The notes beneath the pieces are model-generated. The model was not told where the DNA came from. It searched no databases and saw only the letters and a list, made by a program, of their open reading frames with translations. The position numbers and the translations under genes were made by a program. Below, one piece after another: positions 9,769 through 19,275 of a stretch of 64,000 nt of DNA (the first letter of the stretch is position 1; each line of letters begins with the position of its first letter). Source of the stretch: DATBLE01 sp963775695 (GTDB lineage: Bacteria > Actinomycetota > Thermoleophilia > Gaiellales > Gaiellaceae); NCBI GenBank assembly GCA_963775695.1, contig CAVZJU010000007.1:62001-126000 (forward strand), in the 5' to 3' direction.

Positions 9769-10527
9769 ATGTTCCAGAAGGCCGACGCCTACGAGACGTT
9801 CATGGGGCGGTACAGCCGCTTGCTCGCACCCGAGTTCGCGCGTGCCGCCGGCGTGGCAGGCGGCGAGCGCGTAGTGGACGTCGGCTGCGGCACGGGCGCG
9901 CTGACCGCCGTCCTCGCCGATCTCGTCGGCGCCGACCGTGTGGCGGCGGTCGATCCGTCGGAGCCCTTCGTCGAGGAATGCCGGACGAGCGTCCCGGGCG
10001 CCGACGTCCGCGTCGCGCCGGCCGAGGCCGTTCCCTTCGAGGACGAGACCTTCGACCGCGCCCTCTCCCAGCTCGTCTTCCACTTCGTGCAGGACCCGGC
10101 GGCGTCGGTCCGCGAGATGGCGCGCGTGACGCGACCCGGCGGGCTGGTGGCGGCCTGCGTCTGGGACATGAGCGGCGGCATGTCGATGCTTCGGGGGTAC
10201 TGGCAGTCCGTTCGCGAGGCCGGCATCTCCGGCCGCGACGAGGCGGAGCGCTTCGGCGGGCTGGAGGGACAGCTCGGCACGTTGTGGCGCGAGGCCGGCC
10301 TGCGGGGTGTCACCGACGGCGCGCTCACGATCCAGTCGACGTACCGCGACTTCGAGGAGCTCTGGGACTCGTTCCAGGGCGGAGTCGGGCCCGCAGGCGC
10401 CCACGCCTCCGCGCTCGAAGGAGAGGCACGAGAGGCGGTCCGAGAGGCGTTCCGGCGCAACGTGGGCTCACCCGAGGGCGAGTTCGCTCTGTCCGCCCGG
10501 GCCTGGTATGTGGCGGGGACGGTCTAG
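9769..10527 (+). CDS. Class I SAM-dependent methyltransferase
   Basis: UbiE/COQ5-like methyltransferase of 252 residues. Motif I is VVDVGCGTGALTAVLAD, the acidic end of strand 2 is VAAVDPSE, motif post-I is ADVRVAPAEAVPFEDETFD and motif III is RVTRPGGLVAACVWD. The substrate cannot be told from sequence. ATG 9769 is 7 bases after mobA, so it may share the fdhD-mobA transcript. It is followed 2 bases later by the VOC gene. Confidence 0.8.
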   Translation: MFQKADAYETFMGRYSRLLAPEFARAAGVAGGERVVDVGCGTGALTAVLADLVGADRVAAVDPSEPFVEECRTSVPGADVRVAPAEAVPFEDETFDRALSQLVFHFVQDPAASVREMARVTRPGGLVAACVWDMSGGMSMLRGYWQSVREAGISGRDEAERFGGLEGQLGTLWREAGLRGVTDGALTIQSTYRDFEELWDSFQGGVGPAGAHASALEGEAREAVREAFRRNVGSPEGEFALSARAWYVAGTV

Positions 10528-10529
10528 CC

Positions 10530-10945
10530 GTGGAGCAGCGTGTCAGCCTGGTCACGCTCGGCGTCCGCGATCTGGGTCGGGCCCGGGCCTTCTACGAGGC
10601 ACTCGGCTGGACGACCAACGCCGCGGCCGACGACGACGTCGTCTTCTTCCAGGCCGGCGGCATGATCGTCGCGCTCTGGGGCCGCGACCAGCTGGCCGAG
10701 GACACCGCCGTCGAGGACTCGGGCGGCTGGGGCGGGTCACGCTCGCCTACAACACGCGCTCGCCGGAGGAGGCCGACGCGGTCCTCGCGGAGGTCGCCGC
10801 TGCCGGCGGGACGGTGCTGCGCCCCGGTACGGAGACCTTCTGGGGCGGCTACTCGGGCGCGTTCGCCGACCCGGAGGGCCACGCGTGGGAGGTCGCTCAC
10901 AACCCGCACTGGACGCTCGCCGAGGACGGCTCGATCAGCCTCTAG
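10530..10945 (+). pseudogene. VOC/glyoxalase-family protein, frameshifted
   Basis: Two overlapping frames make one vicinal-oxygen-chelate protein. The first (from GTG 10530) reads VSLVTLGVRDLGRARAFYEAL and VVFFQAGGMIVALWGRDQL; the second reads VTLAYNTRSPEEADAVL, GGYSGAFADPEGHAWEVAHN. Continuity breaks at about 10731-10738 in a GGGGCGGGT run where one base seems to be missing. With that base restored the protein would be about 138 residues and look intact, so either a recent mutation or a sequencing error is likely. Confidence 0.7.
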
Positions 10946-10968
10946 ATACCCCTGCAGCTCTCGCGCTG

Positions 10969-11550
10969 CTACGAACGAAGACAGCCTCGGACGATTGCCC
11001 GCAGTCCCTGCGGCATGTCCGGCCGCCCCCAGAGGATCACGACGTTCTGGCCGAGTCCGAACATCCTCCGTTGGGCGACTCGCTGCTCGCTCGGCAGCTC
11101 GGTGGTTGCGCGGTCCAGGCTGGCGATCAGAGCCCGATACGCTTGACGGGCTTTGCTCGCCTCTGGATAGAAAAACAGGCCGGGCGTCTGCAGCTGACTG
11201 AGCGTCTCGTCCGCGGGCCCGTCGAAGAAGAGGTCGACCCGCGCGGTTCCCTCGACCACGTCGAGACCGAACGTCGGGTCGTACAGTGCCTTGGGGTAGC
11301 GATGGCTCCCGGACACGTACATGACGGTTCGCGTAGCAGCGGTCGGAGCTTCGACCGGCAACGATCCTGCGTACTCCGGGCGGTCCTGGAGGCAGTCGCG
11401 GGTCGCTCGAGCGTCGTACAGCCGGGTAGAGGAGTGGTTCCCACAGGCCGTGAGCAGGACGGCCAGAGCCGAGACGACAGGGAGGAAGAGCCGACTGCTC
11501 GTCGTCAGCGGACGAGCACCTGCTCGCGCTCGGCGCCCGTTCCGACCCAC
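10969..11550 (-). CDS. Predicted lipoprotein
   Basis: The N-terminus has a short hydrophobic signal (RLFLPVVSALAVLLTAC) ending in a clear lipobox, LLTAC, so the mature protein should be lipid-anchored outside the membrane. The rest (about 150 residues, with two more Cys at RDCLQ and RGCLR) has no recognised domain. GTG 11550 gives a long arginine-rich leader inside purA; CTG 11508 overlapping the purA stop (CTGA) would give the more usual short n-region. Downstream of purA on the same strand, so probably co-transcribed. Confidence 0.65.
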   Translation of the reverse strand: MGRNGRRARAGARPLTTSSRLFLPVVSALAVLLTACGNHSSTRLYDARATRDCLQDRPEYAGSLPVEAPTAATRTVMYVSGSHRYPKALYDPTFGLDVVEGTARVDLFFDGPADETLSQLQTPGLFFYPEASKARQAYRALIASLDRATTELPSEQRVAQRRMFGLGQNVVILWGRPDMPQGLRAIVRGCLRS

Positions 11551-12763
11551 GACACCTCGACGCCGAGCAGCTTCTCGACGAACTCGACGTAGCGGCCCGC
11601 CGCATCGGGGAGCTCGCTGCCGTCCAGCTCGCCGCTCCAGCCGTCCAGCCCTCGTACACCGGGCGGGCGGCGTGAAAGTCGCTCTGGTGCTCCGGGAACT
11701 CGTCGGTCCGCGTCCCGTCCCGCAGCTCGTAGGCGGTGCACACCGGCACGCGGTCGAAGGCGGCGAGCACGTCGAGCTTGGTCAGTGCGATCGAGGTGAT
11801 GCCGTTCAGGCGCACCGCGTACCGGAGGGCGACGAGGTCGAGCCAGCCGCAGCGCCGCTCGCGCCCGGTGACGGTGCCGAACTCGCCGCCGAGCTCGCGC
11901 ATGCGGTCCTGGTCGGACCCCTCGATCTCGGTCGGGAACGGCCCGGCGCCGACCCTGGTCACGTAGGCCTTCGCCACGCCGATCACCGAGTCGATCCGGG
12001 TCGGGCCGATGCCGATGCCCGTGCAGGCGCCGCCGGCGAGCGTCGGGGACGAGGTCACGAACGGGTAGGTGCCGTGGTCGATGTCGAGCAGCGTGCCGTG
12101 CGCTCCCTCGAGCAGCACCTGCTTCCCCTCCCGGATGGCGCGGTCGACGAGCAGGGACGTGTCGGCCAGGTACGGCCGCAGCCGCTGCGCGTAGCCCTCG
12201 TACCGCGCGGCCAGTTCCTCGAGCTCGATCGGCTCGACGCCGTACACGCGCTCCAGCCAGACGTTCTTCTCGGCGAGGGCGACCTCGATCTTCTGGCGGA
12301 GGATCTTCGGGTCGAAGAGGTCTTGCAGCCGGATCCCGAGCCGGTAGGCCTTGTCGGCGTAGGTGGGGCCGATGCCGCGGCGGGTCGTGCCGATCTGGAG
12401 CTTTCCGAGCCGCCGCTCGCCCGCCTGGTCGAGCGCCAGGTGCCACGGCATGATCACGTGGGCGTTGCCGGACAGCCGGACGAGGTCGGTGGAGAGCCCA
12501 CGCGCCTCGAACCCCTCGAGCTCCTCGATGAAGACGCCCGGATCGACGACGCAGCCGGCGCCGATCACGCACTGCTTGCCCCAGAGGATCCCCGAGGGCA
12601 TGTGGCGGAGCTTGAAGGTCTCGCCGTCGGCGACGATCGTGTGCCCGGCGTTCGGCCCGCCGTTGTAGCGGCAGACGAGGTCCGAGTCGCGGGCGAGCAG
12701 GTCGACGATCTTTCCCTTGCCCTCGTCGCCCCACTGCGCCCCGACGATCACGGTCGCGGGCAC
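11505..12763 (-). CDS. purA: Adenylosuccinate synthetase (one-base frameshift in the assembly)
   Basis: PurA makes adenylosuccinate from IMP, aspartate and GTP. From GTG 12763 the frame reads VIVGAQWGDEGKGKIVD (P-loop with catalytic Asp), GPNAGHTIV, GTTRRGIGPTYADK, LLEGAHGTLLDIDHGTYPFVTSS and FPTEI. At 11645-11653 (PVYEGW) it leaves frame; the C-terminus GWSGELDGSELPDAAGRY and YVEFVEKLLGVEVSWVGTG continues in another frame to 11505. One extra G in the GAGGGCTGG run restores a full-length protein of about 420 residues. For a core purine gene, a consensus error is the simplest reading. Confidence 0.85.
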
Positions 12764-12929
12764 GTGCCGAGTATAGGCTCGCTCTCGGGAGCCGCCTTCC
12801 CCGGAGAGGCTCTCGAGGCCGAGCTTTGCTCGGCCGGAAGCCGCTGCCGCTGAAAGCAACGTCGGCGCCTGCGCACGCTCCGCAGGCTCCGCTACGACTG
12901 GCAGCGGTCAGGCGCCGCGAGGAGGGGGC

Positions 12930-12962
12930 CCGCGGGGGGGAACCAGGGGTTCCCCCCCGCGG
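12930..12962. terminator. Perfect 15-bp G-run/C-run hairpin
   Basis: Left arm 12930-12944 and right arm 12948-12962 are exact reverse complements with a 3-nt AGG loop; each arm holds a run of seven G or C. It lies just 3' of the small minus-strand gene ending at 12968. No U-tract follows on either strand, so it may be an unusual terminator or mRNA-end stabiliser rather than a classical intrinsic terminator. Confidence 0.5.
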
Positions 12963-12967
12963 TTCCG

Positions 12968-13174
12968 CTAGTGGGCTGCAGCCACTCTCAGCCGGGCGAT
13001 GCGGCGGATGCGGATGCGGTGGCCCCGGAAGCAGGTGGTGAAGCCGACGTCGGCGTCCGCGCGAAGCCTCCCCTCGACGAGCGTCGGGTGCAGCAGGCGC
13101 GGCCAGCTGCGATCCTCCTCACAGGCATCGCAGTGGACGGCGTAGTCGGTGGCATCTGCGCCGAGCCAGATCAC
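12968..13174 (-). CDS. Small cysteine-containing hypothetical protein
   Basis: A 68-residue protein from GTG 13174 with a CDACEED pair and a third Cys in FTTCFRGHRIRIRR, possibly a small metal-binding or nucleic-acid-binding protein. No named family recognised. It sits 26 bases downstream of dnaB on the same strand and could be the last gene of that transcript, ahead of the strong hairpin at 12930-12962. Confidence 0.45.
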   Translation of the reverse strand: MIWLGADATDYAVHCDACEEDRSWPRLLHPTLVEGRLRADADVGFTTCFRGHRIRIRRIARLRVAAAH

Positions 13175-13200
13175 CTGATGAACCTCCGTGCGCTACCTCC

Positions 13201-14553
<1,353 letters not shown>

Positions 14554-14644
14554 ATGCGACAAATCAACCACCTCCGGACACGACCGAACAGGCGTGGACA
14601 AGCGCGCTCTCCACAGACGTGAATCCGCCCGTTTGCGGGCGGAT

Positions 14645-14660
14645 CGGAACAAATGTTCCC
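14645..14660. promoter_or_regulatory. LexA (SOS) box-like palindrome upstream of dnaB
   Basis: The palindrome GGAACAAATGTTCC (14646-14659) contains GAAC-N4-GTTC, the core of the Gram-positive/actinobacterial LexA box. It lies about 95 bp upstream of the dnaB start, between that gene and the rplI terminator, where a promoter is expected. Binding is inferred from pattern only. Confidence 0.35.
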
Positions 14661-14686
14661 ATACCGCTCGGACGGAGCGGTGGAAG

Positions 14687-14711
14687 AAAAGGCCGCTCGT
14701 AGCGGCCTTTT
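14687..14711 (-). terminator. Rho-independent terminator after rplI
   Basis: An exact 11-bp inverted repeat (AAAAGGCCGCT, 3-nt loop, AGCGGCCTTTT). On the minus strand the right-hand run reads TTTTCTTCC after the GC-rich stem. It ends the rpsF-ssb-rpsR-rplI transcript and isolates dnaB. Confidence 0.85.
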
Positions 14712-14800
14712 CGTACACATTTCCCCAGTCCTCCACAGAGGCTGTTGACAGAGTGTTTCACTCGCAGCACTCGGCTGTACCGAAGGCTGCCGAGCGCAAG

Positions 14801-15376
14801 CTAGGGCGTTACTCCGTCTCTGGTGCCGGCTCGGGCGTCGACCGGGTCGGGCGTCTCGACCGGGTCGGGCGTCTCAGCGGAGACGGACCACCCCTCCGGG
14901 GTCGGTTCCTCCTCCGGCGGGAGCTCGCCTCCCTCCGGCACGACGAGCGTCGCCACCTCGACCGTGACGTCGGTGAAGAGCTCCACCGGGACGGCGTAGC
15001 GGCCGACCTTCTTGATCGGCTCGCCGAGGTCGATCCTGCGGCGGTCGACGCGGATCTTGGCGACGCGCCAGATCTCGTCGGCCAGGTCGGTGGCGGTCAC
15101 CGACCCGAACAGCGAGCCCGTCGGCCCCGCCTTCACGTCGAAGCGCAGCTCCGTTCCTTCCAGCTTCGCGCCCAGCTCGCGCGCCTGCTCGAAGGTCGAC
15201 GCCTCCTGCCGGGCGCGCAGGCCGCTCCGCTTCTCGAGCTCGGCGACCTTCGCGGGCGTCGCGGTCTCCGCAAGGCGACGGGGAAGCAGGAAGTTGCGCG
15301 CGTACCCGCGGGCCACGTCCACGACCTCGCCTCGGAGGCCGACCTTCTCGACGTCCTGCAGGAGGATGACCTGCAC
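14801..15376 (-). CDS. rplI: Ribosomal protein bL9
   Basis: The first 149 residues match bL9: MQVILLQDVEKVGLRGEVVD, ARGYARNFLLPRRLA, a central helix, then the C-terminal domain GSLFGSVTATDLADEI. A further 40 residues are an acidic Pro/Glu/Asp tail (repeated ETPDPV) not found in the core family. Follows rpsR with no gap (stop 15377 to start 15376). Confidence 0.95.
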   Translation of the reverse strand: MQVILLQDVEKVGLRGEVVDVARGYARNFLLPRRLAETATPAKVAELEKRSGLRARQEASTFEQARELGAKLEGTELRFDVKAGPTGSLFGSVTATDLADEIWRVAKIRVDRRRIDLGEPIKKVGRYAVPVELFTDVTVEVATLVVPEGGELPPEEEPTPEGWSVSAETPDPVETPDPVDARAGTRDGVTP

Positions 15377-15655
15377 TTAGTTGCCGGACACGTAGGGGAG
15401 GAGGGCCATCTCGCGCGCGCGCTTCACGGCCGCGCCGACCTGCACCTGGTGCCGGCGGCAGGCGCCCGTGATCCGGCGCGAGCGGATCTTGCCCTTCTCC
15501 GAGATGAACGGACGGAGTGAGGCGATGTTCTTGTAGTCGATCTCCTCGACCTTGTCGCGGCAGAAGCGGCAGTTCCGCCGGCGCGGCTGCATCCCCTGCG
15601 GCGGGCGGCGGCGCGAGTTCGACCGCTCCTCACCACGTTGCTTCGGTTGTGCCAT
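15377..15655 (-). CDS. rpsR: Ribosomal protein bS18, zinc-ribbon type
   Basis: 92 residues from ATG 15655. The core has NCRFCRDKVEEIDYKN, LRPFISEKGKIRSRR and ITGACRRHQVQVGAAVKRAR, typical of bS18 that binds zinc through a CxxC and a third Cys. A basic N-terminal extension (MAQPKQRGEERSNSRRR) precedes it. Second-last gene of the rpsF operon. Confidence 0.95.
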   Translation of the reverse strand: MAQPKQRGEERSNSRRRPPQGMQPRRRNCRFCRDKVEEIDYKNIASLRPFISEKGKIRSRRITGACRRHQVQVGAAVKRAREMALLPYVSGN

Positions 15656-15686
15656 TCCTCTCCTCCTTAGACGATGACCTCGGTCA

Positions 15687-16121
15687 TCAGAAAGGGATGT
15701 CGTCGTCGGTGGCGGCCGAAGGGAAGTCGGCGCTGTCGCCGGCCGCTCCGGCCGGGACGAACTGCGGCGCGTCGCCGCCCGAGTCGGCGCGGCTGCCCAG
15801 GAACTGGACGCTCTCGGCGACGACCTCCACGGCCTGGCGCTTGCCGGATCCGTCGGTTGCCTCCCACTCGCGCCACTCGAGCCGGCCGTCGACGCCGATC
15901 GGTCGGCCCTTCGCGAGGTACTGCGCACAGCTCTCCGCCTGGTTGCCCCAGACGGTGACGTCGAAGTAGTTCGGCTTGTCGACCCACTGGCCGGTCTCGT
16001 CCTTGCGGCGCGTGTTGACGGCGATCCGCAGCTTGCAAACCGAGGTGCCGCCGCCCGTTTGCCTCAGCTCAGGGTCCTTGGTCAGGTTCCCGACCAGGAC
16101 GACACGGTTGATGTTCGCCAT
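15687..16121 (-). CDS. ssb: Single-stranded DNA-binding protein
   Basis: 144 residues. The OB fold begins ANINRVVLVGNLTKDPELRQT, continues with VWGNQAESCAQYLAKGRP and DGRLEWREWEATDG, then a short Gly/Ala linker and the acidic tip DDDIPF that recruits repair and replication partners. One base after it lies the rpsF stop; the rpsF-ssb-rpsR arrangement is conserved across bacteria. Confidence 0.96.
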   Translation of the reverse strand: MANINRVVLVGNLTKDPELRQTGGGTSVCKLRIAVNTRRKDETGQWVDKPNYFDVTVWGNQAESCAQYLAKGRPIGVDGRLEWREWEATDGSGKRQAVEVVAESVQFLGSRADSGGDAPQFVPAGAAGDSADFPSAATDDDIPF

Positions 16122-16122
16122 G

Positions 16123-16635
16123 CTAGGCCTCCTCCTCCGGCGTCGCCGTGGACGCCTCCGACTGCTCCGACTGCGTCGGCTCAGGGTACTCCTCGGCCTG
16201 CGGCTCCGCGACGGCTGAATCCGGCTCGGCGGACTCGGCCTCGTCTACTGCGGCTGTCTCGGTTGCCGGCGCCGGGCGCCGCTCCTCGCGCTCGTAACGG
16301 GGGCGCTCCTCGACCGGCGGCAGCGGCGGCGGCGCCGCGCGGCCCCCGCCCTTGACGCGGCGTGTGGCCATGTGCCGCATGACCCCGTCGGTGATCTTCA
16401 GGACGCGCGTGATCTCGTCGAGCGTTGCCGGCTCGGCGTCGAACTGGAGCAGGTGGTAGGTCCCGTCGGCCTTGTGGTCGATCTCGTAGGCCAGCCGGCG
16501 GCGGCCCCACACGTCGTGAGAGAGCCAGGTGCCGCTGCCCTTGTCGACCAGCTCGTGCGTGCGGGAGACGATCTCCGTCTGGCGCTCCTCGGCCAGTTCG
16601 GGATCGAGCATGAGCAGAATTTCGTATTCGTTCAC
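16123..16635 (-). CDS. rpsF: Ribosomal protein bS6 with long acidic C-terminal tail
   Basis: The first 95 residues are bS6 (VNEYEILLMLDPELAEER, WGRRRLAYEIDHKADGTYHL, RVLKITDGVMRHMATRR). About 75 residues follow, rich in Pro, Arg and then Glu (AEEYPEPTQSEQSEAS), with no E. coli counterpart. GTG 16635 is preceded by a purine-rich ribosome site. First gene of rpsF-ssb-rpsR-rplI. Confidence 0.94.
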   Translation of the reverse strand: MNEYEILLMLDPELAEERQTEIVSRTHELVDKGSGTWLSHDVWGRRRLAYEIDHKADGTYHLLQFDAEPATLDEITRVLKITDGVMRHMATRRVKGGGRAAPPPLPPVEERPRYEREERRPAPATETAAVDEAESAEPDSAVAEPQAEEYPEPTQSEQSEASTATPEEEA

Positions 16636-16749
16636 GGTTCCCTCGTTCTCCTTCCCTCGGTCTGAATCGGCCTCGCGTGCAAGTGCTGCCGGGAACGGAT
16701 CAGCACGGTGCGAGGCGAGAAGTCCGCGGAAGAGTAGCATCGGCCTCGA

Positions 16750-17034
16750 ATGCGCCGGTTCCTCACCGGACTCGGACTGGCCGCCGCGGCGGCGGTCGTC
16801 CTCGGGCGCTTCCGCCGGCGGAAGCAGGCGCCGCCTGCTGCCGACCCGGCCGAGGAGCTGAAGCAGAAGCTCGCCGAGACGCGCACCGACGAGGCGCCGC
16901 CCGAGCCGGAACCGGAGCCTGACGAGCAGCAAGCGCCGCTCGACGAGCGCCGCCGGGCCGTCCACGACCGGGCCCGGATGGCGATGGACGACATGCTCGG
17001 CGGCGAGCGGCTCCCCGGCGAAGAGTCCGAATAG
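16750..17034 (+). CDS. Small single-pass membrane protein, hypothetical
   Basis: 94 residues: a basic start MRRF, a short hydrophobic helix (LTGLGLAAAAAVVLG), then FRRRK and a charged Pro/Glu-rich region ending in a helix (DERRRAVHDRARMAMDDML). It looks anchored at the membrane with a cytoplasmic tail. Divergent from rpsF; 9 bases before the next gene, likely co-transcribed with it. No known family recognised. Confidence 0.55.
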   Translation: MRRFLTGLGLAAAAAVVLGRFRRRKQAPPAADPAEELKQKLAETRTDEAPPEPEPEPDEQQAPLDERRRAVHDRARMAMDDMLGGERLPGEESE

Positions 17035-17043
17035 AATCGGCCG

Positions 17044-17343
17044 GTGGCCGAGGAGAGCGAGAGCAGGAAGTTCTTCGATCGCCTGCGCGAGGCGACCGCC
17101 AACGTCACGCAGATGACGAAGGAGGGCGTCGAGACGCTCCAGGTGAAGCGCGAGCTCTCGCAGGCCTACGGCGACCTCGGCCGGCAGACTGCTGAGCTGG
17201 TCGAGAGCGGCGCGGTCTCGCATCCCGATCTCTCCGAGCCCGTCGCGCAGATCGCCGAGCTGAGGGACCGGCTCGCCGCCGTCTCCGAGTCCGACGAGCA
17301 GCCGTCCGAGCCGGACGAGCCGTCGGCCGAGCCCGAGGGTTAG
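17044..17343 (+). CDS. Small coiled-coil hypothetical protein
   Basis: 99 residues from GTG 17044, mostly helical and charged (FFDRLREATANVTQMTKEG, ELSQAYGDLGRQTAELVE, VAQIAELRDRLAAV), ending in an acidic Ser/Pro tail. It resembles small zinc-ribbon-less accessory proteins of actinobacteria but has no named domain. It ends immediately before the flippase-like gene, in the same frame, separated only by TAG. Confidence 0.55.
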   Translation: MAEESESRKFFDRLREATANVTQMTKEGVETLQVKRELSQAYGDLGRQTAELVESGAVSHPDLSEPVAQIAELRDRLAAVSESDEQPSEPDEPSAEPEG

Positions 17344-17349
17344 CGCCAA

Positions 17350-18336
17350 CTGCACCGGCGCGTTGCACGGCACGGCCTGATCTGGCTCGGCCTCGGCGTC
17401 AGTGCCTTCTTCCTCTACCTGTCGGTGCGGAACGTCCACCCGGACGAGGTCCGCGACGCCCTCGAGCAATGCGACTACTGGTGGCTCGTCCCGTCGATCG
17501 CGCTGCTGTTCGTCGCCCAGGTGGTGCGCGCGCTGCGTTGGCAGTACCTCTTTGCCGCGGCGACGCGCCCGCCGTACCGCCCGGTGTTCGAGGCGACGCT
17601 GCTCGGCCAGTGCTTCAACAACATCCTTCCGGCACGCGCCGGCGAGATCGCGCGGATCGTCGCCCTCCACCGCACCGCCCGCACGTCACGCGCCGAGACG
17701 ACCTCGACGGTCGTCGTCGAGCGCCTCTACGACGTGCTCGTCCTGCTCGGGCTGCTGTTCGTGTTCGTGCCCTGGCTGCCGCACGTGACCTGGATCCACG
17801 CAGCGGCCGTTCTGGCGATCGTCCTCTTCGCCGCCACGGTCGCCTCGGTCGTCGTGCTGCTCCGCTGGGGCGAGAAGCCCTTCCTCGTCCTGCTTCGCCC
17901 GCTGACTCGGCTCGGCCTCCCGTTCCTGACGCTCGAACGGGCCGAGCACGCGGCGGCGAGCTTCGTGCGCGGTGCCGCGTCGCTGCGCGACCCGCGTCTC
18001 GCCGCGGCAGCCCTCGTTCTCACCATCGTCTCCTGGATCCCGCTCGCGCTCAGCACGTGGACGCTGATGATCGGCTTCCACCTGGGGCTGTCGGTGCTCG
18101 CCGGCCTGCTGGTGACGATCGCGACGGGGCTGTCGCTCGTCCTGCCCTCGTCGCCGGGTGCGGTGGGCGTGTTCGAGGCGGCCGCTCTGGTCGGGCTCAA
18201 GGCCTACGGCATCGACAAGGCCGACGCGCTCTCGTTCGCGCTCGTCCTGCACGCCGTCAACTTCTTCCCGTACGTGCTCGCCGGCGTGCTCGTGCTCCAG
18301 TGGCAGGGGTGGAGGGCGCGGATGCGGTCCAACTGA
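17350..18336 (+). CDS. UPF0104 / YbhN-type lysylphosphatidylglycerol synthase transmembrane protein
   Basis: Polytopic membrane protein with about eight helices. It shows the family marks LRWQYLFAAATRPPYRP, LGQCFNNILPARAGEIARI, TTSTVVVERLYDVLVL and LPSSPGAVGVFEAAALVGL. The family includes the flippase half of MprF and polysaccharide-linked proteins; the substrate here is unknown. GTG 17425 would cut off the first helix (LIWLGLGVSAFFLYLSV). No ATG, GTG or TTG lies between the preceding TAG (17343) and that helix; CTG 17350, 10 bases after GAGGG, is the best candidate start. Confidence 0.75.
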   Translation: MHRRVARHGLIWLGLGVSAFFLYLSVRNVHPDEVRDALEQCDYWWLVPSIALLFVAQVVRALRWQYLFAAATRPPYRPVFEATLLGQCFNNILPARAGEIARIVALHRTARTSRAETTSTVVVERLYDVLVLLGLLFVFVPWLPHVTWIHAAAVLAIVLFAATVASVVVLLRWGEKPFLVLLRPLTRLGLPFLTLERAEHAAASFVRGAASLRDPRLAAAALVLTIVSWIPLALSTWTLMIGFHLGLSVLAGLLVTIATGLSLVLPSSPGAVGVFEAAALVGLKAYGIDKADALSFALVLHAVNFFPYVLAGVLVLQWQGWRARMRSN

Positions 18337-18337
18337 G

Positions 18338-19178
18338 TCAGCGCCCGCCGTCCGGCTTGCGGGCCGCGGCGTACACGGCGGAGACGTCGATCGAGGAGGT
18401 GCCGCGCAGGGCGGCGAGGTTCGCGCGCCGAACCGCGGCCGCCTCGGACGGATCGAGCTCCTCCACGGTGCCGCGGAAGCCGGAGCCCATGACGACGTCC
18501 CACCACTCGTCCTCCGAGTGGAGCTTCTGCGCGGCCTCGACGAGCTCGGCCCGCGCGCCGCCGATGCCGCTCGAGGCGTAGAGCTCGAGCACCTGCTCGA
18601 CGCTGACGAGGTCGTCCCAGGGATTGAAGCCGCGCACCAGGTCGGGCCGAAGGCCGGCGACCGCGTCCCAGAACGCCGTCGCGCCCGGCTCCAGCACGTG
18701 CGGGCCCCAGCAGGTGACCGCGAGCGTCCCGCCCGGCCGCACGAGGCGCCACAGCTCGCGCATCAGCGCGGGACGGTCGGGGACGAAGAACACGCCGAAG
18801 ACGCACACGACGGCGTCGAACGACCCGTCGGACAGCCCGGTCGTGCGCATGTCCGCCTGGAGGAACCGGAGGTTCCGGAGGCCTGCGGAACCGGAGGTTC
18901 CGGAGGCCTGCGGCCCGCGCCTTCGCCCGCGCCAGGCCGAGCAGGCCTGCGGACAGGTCGACGGCGACCACGGAGCCCGCCGGGCCGACCGCCTCAGCGG
19001 CCGGAAGGGCCGAGGCGCCGCTCCCACAGGAGAGGTCGACGACGTGCGCGCCGCGCTCCAGGCCGAGCCGCTCGATCGTCCTGCGGCCGGTCAGCGCCCA
19101 GAAGCCGTTGGCCGGGGCGTCGAAGGTGTCGGCCGCGGCCTCGTAGGTGCGCTGGGCCCGGCGGGCGGCTTCGTCCAT
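18338..19178 (-). pseudogene. Class I methyltransferase disrupted by a 25-bp tandem duplication
   Basis: The N-terminal frame from ATG 19178 reads DEAARRAQRTYEAAADTFD, HVVDLSCGSGASALPAAEAV (motif I) and GSVVAVDLSAGLLGLARAKA. It then meets two exact copies of a 25-base unit, which shifts the frame by one. The C-terminal frame reads LQADMRTTGLSDGSFDAVV, LWRLVRPGGTLAVTCWGP and runs to 18338. Deleting one copy restores one uninterrupted methyltransferase of about 270 residues. Substrate unknown. It converges on the UPF0104 gene. Confidence 0.8.
18862..18911. repeat. Exact 25-bp tandem direct duplication inside a methyltransferase gene
   Basis: Copy 1 is 18862-18886 and copy 2 is 18887-18911; both read GGAACCGGAGGTTCCGGAGG followed by CCTGC. 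The unit contains the internal palindrome GGAACCGGAGGTTCC. Its length of 25 is not a multiple of three, so gain or loss of a copy switches the reading frame. Confidence 0.95.
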
Positions 19179-19229
19179 CGGCTTCACCGCCCAATGCTCC
19201 CGCCGCGCGCCGGGCGTCGCAAGGGCCGC

Positions 19230-19265
19230 CACAGGGTCGGGCCTCACGAGAGGCCCGACCCTGTG
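19230..19265 (-). terminator. 16-bp perfect hairpin after the MFS gene
   Basis: Arms 19230-19245 and 19250-19265 are exact reverse complements (CACAGGGTCGGGCCTC) with an ACGA loop. It sits 11 bases past the MFS stop at 19276 on the minus strand. There is no strong U-tract, as is common in high-GC actinobacterial terminators. Confidence 0.65.
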
Positions 19266-19275
19266 ATCGGACGGC

